From NCBI GenBank assembly GCA_025357915.1, contig JANYLH010000016.1:1-64000 (forward strand): a DNA stretch of 64,000 nucleotides, read 5' to 3'. Position 1 is the first letter of the stretch; the number at the start of each line of letters is the position of its first letter. Below, piece after piece: positions 11,162 to 21,965 of this stretch. The notes under the pieces are model-generated. The model saw only the letters and a list, made by a program, of their open reading frames with translations. It was not told the DNA's origin and did no database searches. The DNA is from Gammaproteobacteria bacterium. Lineage in GTDB: Bacteria; Pseudomonadota; Gammaproteobacteria; Steroidobacterales; Steroidobacteraceae. Position numbers and translations under genes: made by a program.

Positions 11162-11665
11162 GTGGCCCGCCGCCCTGCCCCGCTCGCCGCGATCCGCCTG
11201 CTGGTGCTGGACGTGGATGGCGTGCTTACTGACGGCAGCCTGCGCTACGGCCCCGCAGGCGAACAGGAAAAGGTCTTTCATGTCCGCGACGGTTACGGCA
11301 TCCGGGCGCTGGCGGCGGCGGGCGTCACGGTCGCGGTGATCTCCGGCCGTGAATCAGCGGCGGTGGCGCGGCGCTGCGCGGAACTGGGCATCGGCGAAGT
11401 GCAGCAGGGAGTGGCCGACAAGGCCCGGGCGCTGGACGCGTTGCTGGCGCGGCTCAAAGTGCCGGCACGCGAGTGCGCCTGCGTCGGCGACGACACGCCC
11501 GACGTGCCGCTGCTGGCACGCGCCGGCCTGGCCATCGCAGTGGCCGATGCGCACGCGGACGCACGGCGGGCGGCGCACCGCCACACCCGGCTGCGTGGCG
11601 GCGCCGGTGCCGTGCGCGAGGTGTGCGACTGGCTGCTGGCGGCGCGCGCGCGCCGCGGACGTTGA
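11162..11665 (+). CDS. kdsC: 3-deoxy-D-manno-octulosonate 8-phosphate phosphatase KdsC
   Basis: This 167-residue HAD-family phosphatase of the C0 (capless) type removes phosphate from Kdo-8-P. Motif I is LLVLDVDGVLTDGSLRYG, motif II ISGRESAAVARR, and motif IV CVGDDTPDVPLLARAGL. The GTG start lies 4 nt after the kdsD stop, so the two Kdo-synthesis enzymes are coupled. The canonical small KdsC is about 175-190 residues; this one is slightly short but has all catalytic motifs. Confidence 0.95.
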   Translation: MARRPAPLAAIRLLVLDVDGVLTDGSLRYGPAGEQEKVFHVRDGYGIRALAAAGVTVAVISGRESAAVARRCAELGIGEVQQGVADKARALDALLARLKVPARECACVGDDTPDVPLLARAGLAIAVADAHADARRAAHRHTRLRGGAGAVREVCDWLLAARARRGR

Positions 11666-11695
11666 GGCCATGCGGATCGCCCGGGCAGACTCCTA

Positions 11696-12253
11696 GTGCG
11701 CCGCGTCTGGTTGCTGGTGGCCTTCGCCGTGGCGCTGATGTTGTGGCTGTGGCGCTCACCGCGCGGCGAATCGCCAGAGAGTCCGGCCAGGAACGGCGGC
11801 ACCACCGCGGGATCGGGTTACGTCGCCATCAGTGCCGAACTGATCGACACCGGCCCTGACGGACAGCCGCTGTATTCGCTGCGCGCCACGCAGATCGCAC
11901 AGCCCACCCCGCTGGCCGACATCGAGCTCACGGCGCCGCAGTTCGTCTATCACGGCGAAACCGCGTGGACGCTGACCGCCGAGCGGGCCGTGCTGCCGCC
12001 CTCGGCCACGCAGATCAGCCTGCTGGGGAGCGTGGTGGCGCGCACCGAGCGGACGGGCTCGGTGCCTCTGGAACTGCGCACCACGAGTCTTGGCATCGAC
12101 ATGGAGGCCCATACCGCCGATTCGGCCGACGCCGTGGCCATGGACTTCGGGCGCAACCGCCTGTGGGCGGCAGGGCTCCATGCCGATTTGAAGACCGACG
12201 CCCTGCGGCTAAAATCGCCGGTACATGGCGAATTTGCGCGGCTAGCCCAGTGA
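11696..12253 (+). CDS. lptC: LPS export protein LptC
   Basis: The 185-residue bitopic inner-membrane protein sits in the Lpt bridge and receives LPS from LptB2FG. It has one N-terminal membrane helix (RRVWLLVAFAVALMLWLW) and a periplasmic beta-jellyroll domain with the typical repeat GQPLYSLRATQIAQ...ADIELTAPQFVY. A GTG start about 30 nt after kdsC is used. The stop overlaps the lptA GTG start as GTGA, giving translational coupling. Assignment is supported by synteny with kdsC, lptA, lptB and rpoN. Confidence 0.92.
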   Translation: MRRVWLLVAFAVALMLWLWRSPRGESPESPARNGGTTAGSGYVAISAELIDTGPDGQPLYSLRATQIAQPTPLADIELTAPQFVYHGETAWTLTAERAVLPPSATQISLLGSVVARTERTGSVPLELRTTSLGIDMEAHTADSADAVAMDFGRNRLWAAGLHADLKTDALRLKSPVHGEFARLAQ

Positions 12254-13002
12254 AAACATTCCAATCGTATGGCCGTTTGCTGGTGGCGCTGGTGCTGGCA
12301 TCGCTCCCGGGCGCGGTGGCGGCTGCGGAAACCAGCACCGAGTGCAACCCGGAAAACGAGGCCACCTGGCCCGCCTGCACGATGGGCACCCTGTGCTGGT
12401 GCGCCGACGCGGACGTCGAGTACCGGCGCGACAAGGTGATCCTGAACGACCTGGTGATCTACCAGGGCGGGAGCCCGCTGCTGGTCCGGGCCCGGCATGC
12501 TGAGACTCCCTCCACCGACACCAGCGACAGCACCTGGAACCTCTCCGGTGGCGTGCGCTCGCGCCTGGCGCAGGGCCAGCTGGCCGCCGAGAACGCGACC
12601 GTGCACTTCCAGTCCAGCAGCCTGACTACCGCCACGTTCGACGGGCAGCCGGCGACCTTCGAGGAAACCACGGCGGCGGCCGGCGCCGCCGGCAGCACGG
12701 CCGGCGCGCAGGGGAATGTCCGCGGCAGCGCCAACAGCATCGTGTACGACACCGTCGGCGGCGGTGAAGTGCGGCTCCGCGGCGATGTACGGCTGTACGA
12801 CGGCTGCAAGGACATCCACGGCGCAGGCTTCGTCTACAACCTCACGCAGAAGAGCCTCAAGAGCCTCGACCCACTGCCCGGCGCCAGCCGCGAGCGCATC
12901 CGCGGCACGTTCCAGCAAAAATGCAAGCCGGCCGGTGCGGCGACGCTGGCGGCACCAGCGCCGCCTCCGACGGCGGCGCCAGCGCCAGCGAAATCGCCGT
13001 GA
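12250..13002 (+). CDS. lptA: LPS-transport periplasmic protein LptA, with a cysteine-rich N-terminus
   Basis: This 250-residue protein has a signal peptide (residues 1-25, ending AVAAA) and an OstA-like beta-jellyroll ([19 protein letters not shown], later [25 protein letters not shown]). LptA polymerises between LptC and LptD to carry LPS across the periplasm. Oddly, the mature N-terminus holds four cysteines at about 32, 43, 49 and 51, with two more further on (in YDGCKD and QQKCKP); typical LptA lacks these. The jellyroll is interrupted by an Ala/Gly-rich stretch ([13 protein letters not shown]), and the C-terminus is Pro/Ala-rich. The GTG start overlaps the lptC stop, and the stop overlaps the lptB GTG. 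Function follows from position and fold; sequence divergence is marked. Confidence 0.82.
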   Translation: MKTFQSYGRLLVALVLASLPGAVAAAETSTECNPENEATWPACTMGTLCWCADADVEYRRDKVILNDLVIYQGGSPLLVRARHAETPSTDTSDSTWNLSGGVRSRLAQGQLAAENATVHFQSSSLTTATFDGQPATFEETTAAAGAAGSTAGAQGNVRGSANSIVYDTVGGGEVRLRGDVRLYDGCKDIHGAGFVYNLTQKSLKSLDPLPGASRERIRGTFQQKCKPAGAATLAAPAPPPTAAPAPAKSP

Positions 13003-13724
13003 GCACGCTCAGCGCCGCGGGGCTCAGCAAGAGCTATGGCGCTCGCCAGGTGGTGCGCTCGCTGTCGATGGAGATCAACACCGGCGAGGTGGTCGGGCTG
13101 CTCGGTCCGAACGGGGCCGGCAAGACCACCGCTTTCTACATGATCGTCGGCCTGGTGCGGGCCGATGGCGGCAGCATCCAGCTCGACGGGCGCGATATCA
13201 CCCAGCTCAGCATAGACCAGCGCGCGCGCCTGGGGCTTGGCTACCTGCCACAGGAGCCTTCGGTGTTCCGGCGCCTGTCCACGGCCGACAACATCACCGC
13301 GATCCTGGAACTGGTGCCGAAGCTTGACCGCGCCGAGCGCGAGCGGCGGCTCGAGCAGCTGCTGGAGCAGCTGCACATCGCGCATGTGCGGGACACGCCG
13401 GGCATGTCGTTGTCGGGGGGTGAGAGGCGGCGCGTGGAGATCGCGCGCGCCCTGGCGGCCGAGCCGCGGTTCATACTTCTGGACGAGCCCTTCGCAGGCG
13501 TCGACCCGCTGTCGGTGGCCGACATCCAGCAGATCATCCGCGACCTGGCGGCACGCGGCATCGGCGTGCTCATTACCGATCATAACGTGCGCGAAACGCT
13601 CGGCGTCTGTGCGCGCGCCTACATTGTCAACCGGGGCACTGTAATCGCTTCCGGATCTGCGGAACAAGTGCTTGCCAACCCGCTGGTGAAAGAGGTGTAC
13701 TTGGGCGACGCTTTCCGCCTCTAG
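12999..13724 (+). CDS. lptB: LPS export ABC transporter ATP-binding protein LptB
   Basis: A 241-residue ABC ATPase that powers LPS extraction by LptFG. It has Walker [11 protein letters not shown]-loop [12 protein letters not shown], signature [15 protein letters not shown], Walker [16 protein letters not shown] and switch His in [10 protein letters not shown], all as in LptB. The GTG start overlaps the lptA stop as GTGA. A longer in-frame reading begins at 12921 but runs through the lptA C-terminus and is not used. The next gene is rpoN, the universal neighbour. Confidence 0.96.
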   Translation: MSTLSAAGLSKSYGARQVVRSLSMEINTGEVVGLLGPNGAGKTTAFYMIVGLVRADGGSIQLDGRDITQLSIDQRARLGLGYLPQEPSVFRRLSTADNITAILELVPKLDRAERERRLEQLLEQLHIAHVRDTPGMSLSGGERRRVEIARALAAEPRFILLDEPFAGVDPLSVADIQQIIRDLAARGIGVLITDHNVRETLGVCARAYIVNRGTVIASGSAEQVLANPLVKEVYLGDAFRL

Positions 13725-13742
13725 ACCGCTAGGCTCATTTCA

Positions 13743-15191
13743 TTGCTCAAAGCTTCCCTGCAGCTCCGCCTGGGCCAATCGCTGACGATGACACCGCAGC
13801 TGCAGCAGGCCATACGCCTGCTCCAGCTGCCGACGATCGAACTGCAGGCGCACATCCGCGAAGCCCTCGAATCCAACGTCATGCTCGAGCAGGACGAGGA
13901 GGCCGAGGCCGCCGCGTTCCAGCCGCTGGCCACCACCGAGATGGGCAATGAAGCAGCGGGCCCCGACTCACCAGTGGAAGTGGAAGTCATCGACGACGCC
14001 TGGAACGACCAGAGCGTGGGGCCGGCGGAAAACCCCTGGAGTCCGGGCGATGACGAACGGCAACAGGACATCGCTGACGCCACCGGCCAGACGCTGCGCG
14101 AACACCTGCTCTGGCAGCTCGAGCTGCCGCAACTCACCTCGCGCCAGCAGGCTATCGGCCGCGCCATCATCGACGCCATCAACGACGACGGATACCTGGC
14201 CGACCCGCTCGAGGAAATCGCCGCCACGCTGCGCCCGGAAATCGACGCCAGCAGCGAGGAAGTGGCCGCCGTGCTGGCCATCGTGCAGGGCTTCGATCCG
14301 TCCGGGGTTGGCGCCCGCACCGTGAGCGAATGCCTCACGCTCCAGCTCAACCTCCTCGACCCGGCGACCGCGGGCCTGGACACCGCGCGACTCCTGGCGC
14401 TCAACCACCTGGAGCTGGTGGCGAGCCGCGAACTCAGCGCCCTGCGGCGCGTGCTGCACGCCAGCGACGAGGAACTCGAGGCGGCGCTGGCGCTGGTGCG
14501 CGCCTGCCATCCGCGCCCCGGTTCGGTGTTCAACACCGCCGCCCCCGAATACGTCGTGCCCGACGTGTTCGTGCGGCGCACGGCGCGCGGCTGGTCGGTC
14601 GAAATCAATCCGGCCACGCTGCCACGCGTGCGCGTCAACCAGGGTTACGCCGACCTCATTGGCCGTGGCGCCGACCACGCCACCATGCGCACGCAGCTGC
14701 AGGAGGCCCGCTGGCTGCTCAAGAGCCTCGAGATCCGCAATGACACGCTGATCCGCGTGGCGCGCTCGATCGTCGCGCGCCAGAGCGCGTTCCTCGAACA
14801 GGGCGAGGAACATATGCAGCCGATGATCCTGCGCGACATCGCCGCGGCCATCGAGATGCACGAGTCGACGGTGTCGCGCATCACCTCCGGGAAATACATG
14901 CACACGCCGCGCGGCGTGTTCGAGCTGCGCTATTTCTTCTCGAGCAAGGTCGATGACGCCAGCGGTGGCGCCGGCAACTCCTCGACCGCCATCCGCGCCA
15001 GGATCAGGAAGATGATCCGCGAAGAGGACCCGGCCAACCCGCTGAGCGACAGCCGCATCGCCGAGCTGCTGAGCGGCGCCGGCATTCCGGTGGCGCGCCG
15101 CACGGTCGCCAAGTACCGCGAGTCGATGCGCCTCGCACCCTCGAACGAGCGGCGCCGCGACGCGGCCAGGACCGCGAGCAACGCTTCCTGA
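13743..15191 (+). CDS. rpoN: RNA polymerase sigma-54 factor
   Basis: This 482-residue sigma factor directs RNA polymerase to -24/-12 promoters and needs AAA+ activators. Region I is glutamine/leucine-rich (KASLQLRLGQSLTMTPQLQQ), followed by an acidic region II. Core-binding and HTH regions are seen (MHESTVSRITSGKYMHTPRG), and the C-terminal RpoN box reads ARRTVAKYRESM with a full match to the signature. The start is a TTG 18 nt after lptB. All regions are intact, so it should be functional. Confidence 0.97.
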   Translation: MLKASLQLRLGQSLTMTPQLQQAIRLLQLPTIELQAHIREALESNVMLEQDEEAEAAAFQPLATTEMGNEAAGPDSPVEVEVIDDAWNDQSVGPAENPWSPGDDERQQDIADATGQTLREHLLWQLELPQLTSRQQAIGRAIIDAINDDGYLADPLEEIAATLRPEIDASSEEVAAVLAIVQGFDPSGVGARTVSECLTLQLNLLDPATAGLDTARLLALNHLELVASRELSALRRVLHASDEELEAALALVRACHPRPGSVFNTAAPEYVVPDVFVRRTARGWSVEINPATLPRVRVNQGYADLIGRGADHATMRTQLQEARWLLKSLEIRNDTLIRVARSIVARQSAFLEQGEEHMQPMILRDIAAAIEMHESTVSRITSGKYMHTPRGVFELRYFFSSKVDDASGGAGNSSTAIRARIRKMIREEDPANPLSDSRIAELLSGAGIPVARRTVAKYRESMRLAPSNERRRDAARTASNAS

Positions 15192-15232
15192 CCTCCGATC
15201 ACAGACCCGAGATCCATGACAAGGAGTAGCCC

Positions 15233-15553
15233 ATGCAATTGAGCGTCACCGGCCATCATGTCGAGATCACGACCGCCCTGCGCAGCTACGTGGACAAGAA
15301 ACTCGAGCGCCTCGTGCGCCACTCCGATCACGTCATCGACGCCCACTGCATACTGACGGTGGAGAAGCTCACGCAGCGCGCTGAGGCGACGCTGCATCTG
15401 CGCGGCGAGACGGTGCATGCGCTGGCCGAGGACGCGAACATGTACGCCGCCATCGACGCGCTCACTGACAAGCTCGAACGGCTGGTGCGCAAGCACAAGG
15501 AGAAGATCACCGATCACCACGCCGCCGAGGCGCAGAAAGGCGCGCGCCTCTAG
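15233..15553 (+). CDS. hpf: ribosome hibernation-promoting factor HPF (short form)
   Basis: The 106-residue protein of the HPF/YfiA family binds the 30S decoding centre in stationary phase and supports 100S dimer formation. It shows LSVTGHHVEITTALRSYVDKKLERL and the later segment DANMYAAIDALTDKLERLVRKHKEK, which match short HPF. It has a strong ribosome-binding site (AAGGAG) and follows rpoN, as in most Gammaproteobacteria. Confidence 0.95.
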   Translation: MQLSVTGHHVEITTALRSYVDKKLERLVRHSDHVIDAHCILTVEKLTQRAEATLHLRGETVHALAEDANMYAAIDALTDKLERLVRKHKEKITDHHAAEAQKGARL

Positions 15554-15591
15554 CGCCGGCGCACCGCAACTCCACGCAGGCGAGCGGCAGC

Positions 15592-16485
15592 ATGCAACTT
15601 ATCATCCTCAGCGGGCTGTCCGGAGCCGGCAAGAGCGTGGCCCTGCACATGCTCGAGGACCTGGGTTATTACTGCATCGACAACATGCCGGCCGCGCTCC
15701 TCAAGCCGTTCATCGCCCACAGCGTGCGTAGCAGCGACAAGATCTACGCGCGCACCGCCATCAGCCTCGATGCCCGCAACAGCGACGCGGAAATCGCCTC
15801 GGTGCCGATGCTCGTCGATGAACTCAAGCGCAGCGGCATCGACTGCGAGGTGCTGTTCCTGATCGCCGGCGAGGCCGAATTGCTGCGGCGCTTCGCCGAA
15901 ACCCGCCGCGTACATCCGCTCAGCCGCCAGGGTGAGACGCTGCGCGAGGCGATCGCCAGCGAACAGCGCTTGCTCGAGCCGATTGCCGCCTGCGCCGACC
16001 AGGTGATCGATACCTCGCAGCTGGGCGTCCACCAGCTGCGCGAGCTGGTCCAGCGCCGCGTCGATCCGAGCTCGAGCGACCGGCTTTCGGTGCAGTTCGA
16101 ATCGTTCGGCTTCAAACACAGCATACCGGGCGACGCGGATTTCGTCTTTGACGCGCGCTCGCTGCCGAACCCCTACTGGGAGAGCGCGCTGCGCCCGCTA
16201 ACCGGGCGCGACGCCGCCGTGGTACGGTTTCTCGACGAGCAGCCCGCGGTGCGGGAGTTCATCGACGACGTGGCGAAGTTCATGACGGCGCGCATCCCGG
16301 CCTACCGAGCCAGCGCGCGGCGCTACCTGACGGTGGCGGTAGGCTGCACCGGCGGCCAGCACCGCTCGGTCTATATCGTCGAGCGGCTCGCCGAAATCTT
16401 CGCGCGCATGTTGCCGGAAGTGCGTGTACGCCATTCCGGCCTCACGCAGGCCGGCACGGCGACCGAAGTGCGGACGCGCAGCTAG
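15592..16485 (+). CDS. rapZ: RNase adapter protein / nucleotide-binding protein RapZ
   Basis: This 297-residue protein guides RNase E to the sRNA GlmZ in enterics and so sets GlmS levels and amino-sugar supply for the cell wall. The N-terminal domain has Walker A GLSGAGKS at residues 8-15, and the C-terminal domain contains the conserved GCTGGQHRSVYIVERLA. It follows hpf directly. The PTS-Ntr gene ptsN, normally between hpf and rapZ, is missing, as are hprK and npr. Confidence 0.94.
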   Translation: MQLIILSGLSGAGKSVALHMLEDLGYYCIDNMPAALLKPFIAHSVRSSDKIYARTAISLDARNSDAEIASVPMLVDELKRSGIDCEVLFLIAGEAELLRRFAETRRVHPLSRQGETLREAIASEQRLLEPIAACADQVIDTSQLGVHQLRELVQRRVDPSSSDRLSVQFESFGFKHSIPGDADFVFDARSLPNPYWESALRPLTGRDAAVVRFLDEQPAVREFIDDVAKFMTARIPAYRASARRYLTVAVGCTGGQHRSVYIVERLAEIFARMLPEVRVRHSGLTQAGTATEVRTRS

Positions 16486-16825
16486 CCGCCCGAGCGCCGC
16501 GCCGCAAATCCGCGCTTCACCAGTTCCGCGACCAGCGTGTCGCGATGCTCGCCCTGGATCTCGATCAGGCCAGCGCGCACAGTGCCGCCCGAGCCACAGC
16601 GCTTCTTGAGGTCGGCCGCGAGCGTGGCGAGTTCAGCCTCGCCCAATGGCAGCCCCGTGATCACCGACACCACCTTGCCGCCGCGCCCCTGCGTGGCGCG
16701 TGCGACCCGCACGGCGCCGGCGCCTGGCCGCGCGGGTTTCCCGCGCTGGTCCTTGCAGGCGCACTCCGCGAGCGGACGCCGACAGCCCGGACAGATCCGT
16801 CCGACGCCGCTCCGGTAGACGATAG

Positions 16826-16829
<4 letters not shown>
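16482..16829 (-). CDS. yciH: YciH/SUI1 family translation-initiation-factor-like protein
   Basis: A 115-residue homologue of eIF1/SUI1. The C-terminal SUI1 domain is clear (GKVVSVITGLPLGEAELATLAADLKKRCGSGG in parts, then LIEIQGEHRDTLVAEL). In front lies a small zinc-ribbon-like segment with cysteines at 13, 16, 23 and 25 (CPGCRRPLAECAC). In E. coli YciH helps discriminate against non-canonical initiation. The GTG start at 16829 overlaps the maeB stop as GTGA. The 3' end overlaps the rapZ stop by 4 nt (convergent). Confidence 0.9.
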
Positions 16830-19141
<2,312 letters not shown>

Positions 19142-19176
19142 CGGGCTCCCCTCCCAGATCTCACAAATCCTGCGGC

Positions 19177-20388
19177 TCAGTTGCCGAACGTCAACGCCGG
19201 CAGCTTGATGGTACGCGACAACTGGCCGCCGCCCAGAAATTCGATGATTTCCTCGTGCTGGGCCCGGGCGTCCCGGACCCCGAGCGCGATCAGTTCCTGG
19301 GTAAACTCCGATTCGAACATCAGGTAGCTGGCCAGCTGGGCACCGCTGGCGCCGCGCGCACCCATCACCCGCAGGAGTGCGCGCAGGCTCCGCGGCAGGC
19401 TCTTGATATGGCGGGTGGCGATAAGGCGCAGATCCTCGCTCGGCGCGATCATCAGCGTGGCCACCTTGTGCACGCCCGGCACCGCTGCCGGCGCGATTTC
19501 CGCCACCTGATTCAGGCGCGCCACGTGCTCCACATTGGCGTAAATCTGGTCCATGAACAGCGTGTCGAGCATGTAGCCAAACAGCTGGCCCATGGTCGGC
19601 GACTCGGCCGCGCTGCGTCCCCGCGCGTTAACGCCGGCGCCCTGCTCGGAACGCACGCCGATGATCAGCAGGCGGTCGGCGCCGAGGTGTATCGCCGGAC
19701 TCAGCGGCCACAGCTGCCGCTGCGCGCCGTCACCGTAGAACTCCTCATCGAGCCTGACCGGCGGAAACAGGAACGGCACGGCCATGCTCGCCATCAGGTG
19801 ATTGAGCGTCAGGGTCTCGCGCCGGCCGACGCGCTGGTGGCGCTCCCAGTCCGCCAGGCCTGGCGCGCCATCGAAGAAAGCCACCGACGTCGCAGTGCTG
19901 TAGCTGGTGGCGCAAAGCGCCAGCGCCTTGAGCGCCCCCCGCCGCACGCTGGTGCGCAGGTGCTCCCAGCGGATATTGTGTGCCAGGAGTGCGCGCAGCG
20001 GCGAGTTGTCGAAGATCGCGGGCGGCGGCGGCAGCAGCAACCCACCCGAAACCAGCGATGTGCCCCAATGGAGCCCCGAACGCAGCATGCTGAGCGCGTC
20101 GGCCTTGAGCACCTGGTCGACGTGGAAATGCTTCCACACGCGCTCGAGCGAGTCGACCGCCCGGTGCCAGTGACAGGCCTCGGTAGCCAGCACTGTCGCC
20201 GCGACCGCACCGGCCGAGGTGCCAACAATGATGGGAAACGGGTTGGGCACGCCGGGTAACATGTCGGCGATGGCCCGCAGCACGCCGACCTGGTACGCGG
20301 CGCGCGCGCCGCCCCCCGGCAGCACCAGACCGACGGTGCTGCCGACACCCAGCCTCGAACCCAGTGACGGTTGCGCGCCCACAGGCAT
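19177..20388 (-). CDS. patatin-like phospholipase/acyl hydrolase
   Basis: A 403-residue patatin-fold enzyme. The oxyanion-hole motif is [19 protein letters not shown], the nucleophile elbow [13 protein letters not shown] carries the catalytic Ser, and the second dyad residue is the Asp in [16 protein letters not shown]. Related bacterial proteins are phospholipases A or thioesterases; the substrate here is not known. No signal peptide is seen, so it is probably cytosolic or membrane-peripheral. The ATG at 20388 avoids overlap with the divergent peroxiredoxin; a start at 20427 would overlap it. It lies upstream of maeB on the same strand with a gap of about 35 nt. Confidence 0.88.
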   Translation of the reverse strand: MPVGAQPSLGSRLGVGSTVGLVLPGGGARAAYQVGVLRAIADMLPGVPNPFPIIVGTSAGAVAATVLATEACHWHRAVDSLERVWKHFHVDQVLKADALSMLRSGLHWGTSLVSGGLLLPPPPAIFDNSPLRALLAHNIRWEHLRTSVRRGALKALALCATSYSTATSVAFFDGAPGLADWERHQRVGRRETLTLNHLMASMAVPFLFPPVRLDEEFYGDGAQRQLWPLSPAIHLGADRLLIIGVRSEQGAGVNARGRSAAESPTMGQLFGYMLDTLFMDQIYANVEHVARLNQVAEIAPAAVPGVHKVATLMIAPSEDLRLIATRHIKSLPRSLRALLRVMGARGASGAQLASYLMFESEFTQELIALGVRDARAQHEEIIEFLGGGQLSRTIKLPALTFGN

Positions 20389-20417
20389 AAGATACCCGCA
20401 AACAGCGGAGGACCGTG

Positions 20418-20945
20418 ATGAATGCAAGTCTCGTTTCGCGCCTCGGGGCGCTGATAATTGCGCTGCTGCTGCCTGTCCTGGCCAGTGCCGAGCCCGCCAC
20501 GGGCTCCATGGCCCCCGGTTTCCGGCTGCAGGATCAGCACGACGCCTGGGTAAGTCTCGCCGACCAGAAGGGCAAGTGGCTCGTGGTTTATTTCTACCCC
20601 ATGGACGAAACGCCCGGCTGCACCACCGAGGCCTGCGAATTCCGCGACAACATTTTCGCTTTCCGCAGGCTCGGCGTGAACGTGCTGGGCATCAGCGTCC
20701 AGGACGTCGCCTCGAAGAAGGAGTTCGCCGCCAAGCACAGCCTGCCCTTCTCGGTGCTTGCCGACTCCAACAAGGCCGTCGCGAAAGCCTACGGTGTGTT
20801 GGGCATCCTGGGTTTCGCGCATCGCGAGACCTTCGTGATCGATCCGCAGGGACGTATTGCCAAGCACTATGCGGACGTCGACCCGAAGGCGCATTCGAAA
20901 CAGCTGCTCGTGGACCTGCAGGCGCTGATCAAGCCCGCAGGCTGA
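20418..20945 (+). CDS. exported peroxiredoxin of the PrxQ/BCP type
   Basis: This 175-residue peroxiredoxin has a signal peptide (residues 1-24, ending VLASA), so it is expected in the periplasm. The active site [18 protein letters not shown] holds the peroxidatic Cys68 and a resolving Cys73 spaced CX4C, the PrxQ arrangement. It reduces H2O2 and organic peroxides using a thioredoxin-like donor. The start is set by GGAGG 7 nt before ATG 20418. It is followed by an exported cytochrome c, which suggests a small envelope redox unit. Confidence 0.92.
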   Translation: MNASLVSRLGALIIALLLPVLASAEPATGSMAPGFRLQDQHDAWVSLADQKGKWLVVYFYPMDETPGCTTEACEFRDNIFAFRRLGVNVLGISVQDVASKKEFAAKHSLPFSVLADSNKAVAKAYGVLGILGFAHRETFVIDPQGRIAKHYADVDPKAHSKQLLVDLQALIKPAG

Positions 20946-20990
20946 CCAGCGCACCCACGGCAGCGCCACGGTTCCGGCACAGGAGCCTTG

Positions 20991-21860
20991 ATGAAGCGCC
21001 TGTTGCGCTGGGTCGGGATTGGCCTGGGCGCGCTGCTGGGGCTGTTAGTCATTGCCTTGGCCGTGATCTACGCGCTCTCGCAGCGGACGCTGAATCAGCG
21101 CTACCCGGTGCCGCAAACCACGATCGATGTGCCAGGCGATGCGGCTGCCATCGCCGCAGGGCAGCGGCTCGCCACGATTAGCGGCTGCTACGCCAGCTGC
21201 CACGGGCGGCGGGCGGAGGGCGCGGTGTTGTTCGACGAACCGATCATCGGCCGGCTCGTCGCCCCAAATCTGACCGCCAGCGTGCGCAAATACAGCGACG
21301 TAGAACTTGCCAACATCATCAGGCATGGGCTGCGGCCTGACGGCCGCAGCGTGATCGTGATGCCCTCCGAGGCGTTCGTCTTCCTGCGTGACGCCGACCT
21401 CGGCCGCATCATGGCCTTCCTGCGGAGTCTCCCGCCCAGCGAGGGGCCCGGACCCAGCGTCGCGCTCGGCCCGCTTGCACGGCTGGGACTGGCCACCGGC
21501 CAGTACAAGACAGCCGCCCAGCTCATTGCCGAAACCGTTCCACTACCGGTAGCCGCGAACCCGGATGCGCTCAGCGGTCGCTACCTGGCGCAGACCGTCT
21601 GCGCCCATTGCCACGGCACGGACCTCCGTGGCAGGACCACCCCGGCATACAGCAGCCCGAACCTGCAGATCGTTGCGGCATATTCCCCAGAAACTTTTGC
21701 GCGCCTGATGCGCACCGGCGTGCCGCTCGGCGGCCAGAAACTCGGCCTGATGCGCGAGGAAGCGCAGCTGAATCTCGCGCTGCTCACGGATGCCGAGATC
21801 GCCTCGCTCTACAGCTACCTGCACACCCTGCCCGACGCCCCGCCGCGCCAGCCCACGTGA
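20991..21860 (+). CDS. membrane-anchored dihaem cytochrome c with one CX3CH site
   Basis: The 289-residue protein has an N-terminal membrane anchor (about residues 8-29) and two cytochrome c domains. The second haem site is a normal CAHCH at 204-208. The first reads GCYASCHG at 65-72, with three residues between the cysteines (CX3CH) rather than two. A candidate distal methionine for the first haem is Met124 (VIVMPSEAF). It looks like the dihaem gluconate-dehydrogenase/alcohol-dehydrogenase-type subunits, but its electron donor is unknown. The start is set by AGGAG 5 nt before ATG 20991. It follows the PrxQ gene by about 45 nt. Confidence 0.85.
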   Translation: MKRLLRWVGIGLGALLGLLVIALAVIYALSQRTLNQRYPVPQTTIDVPGDAAAIAAGQRLATISGCYASCHGRRAEGAVLFDEPIIGRLVAPNLTASVRKYSDVELANIIRHGLRPDGRSVIVMPSEAFVFLRDADLGRIMAFLRSLPPSEGPGPSVALGPLARLGLATGQYKTAAQLIAETVPLPVAANPDALSGRYLAQTVCAHCHGTDLRGRTTPAYSSPNLQIVAAYSPETFARLMRTGVPLGGQKLGLMREEAQLNLALLTDAEIASLYSYLHTLPDAPPRQPT

Positions 21861-21965
21861 GGGGACGGCGAATATCCGGGCGCTCCGCCGCACGGATGTT
21901 CGACCCGCGCGCAGCCATGAGCACGCACAACGTTGGGCGTGCGGCGGCAGCGCCGCGGTGCGCCT

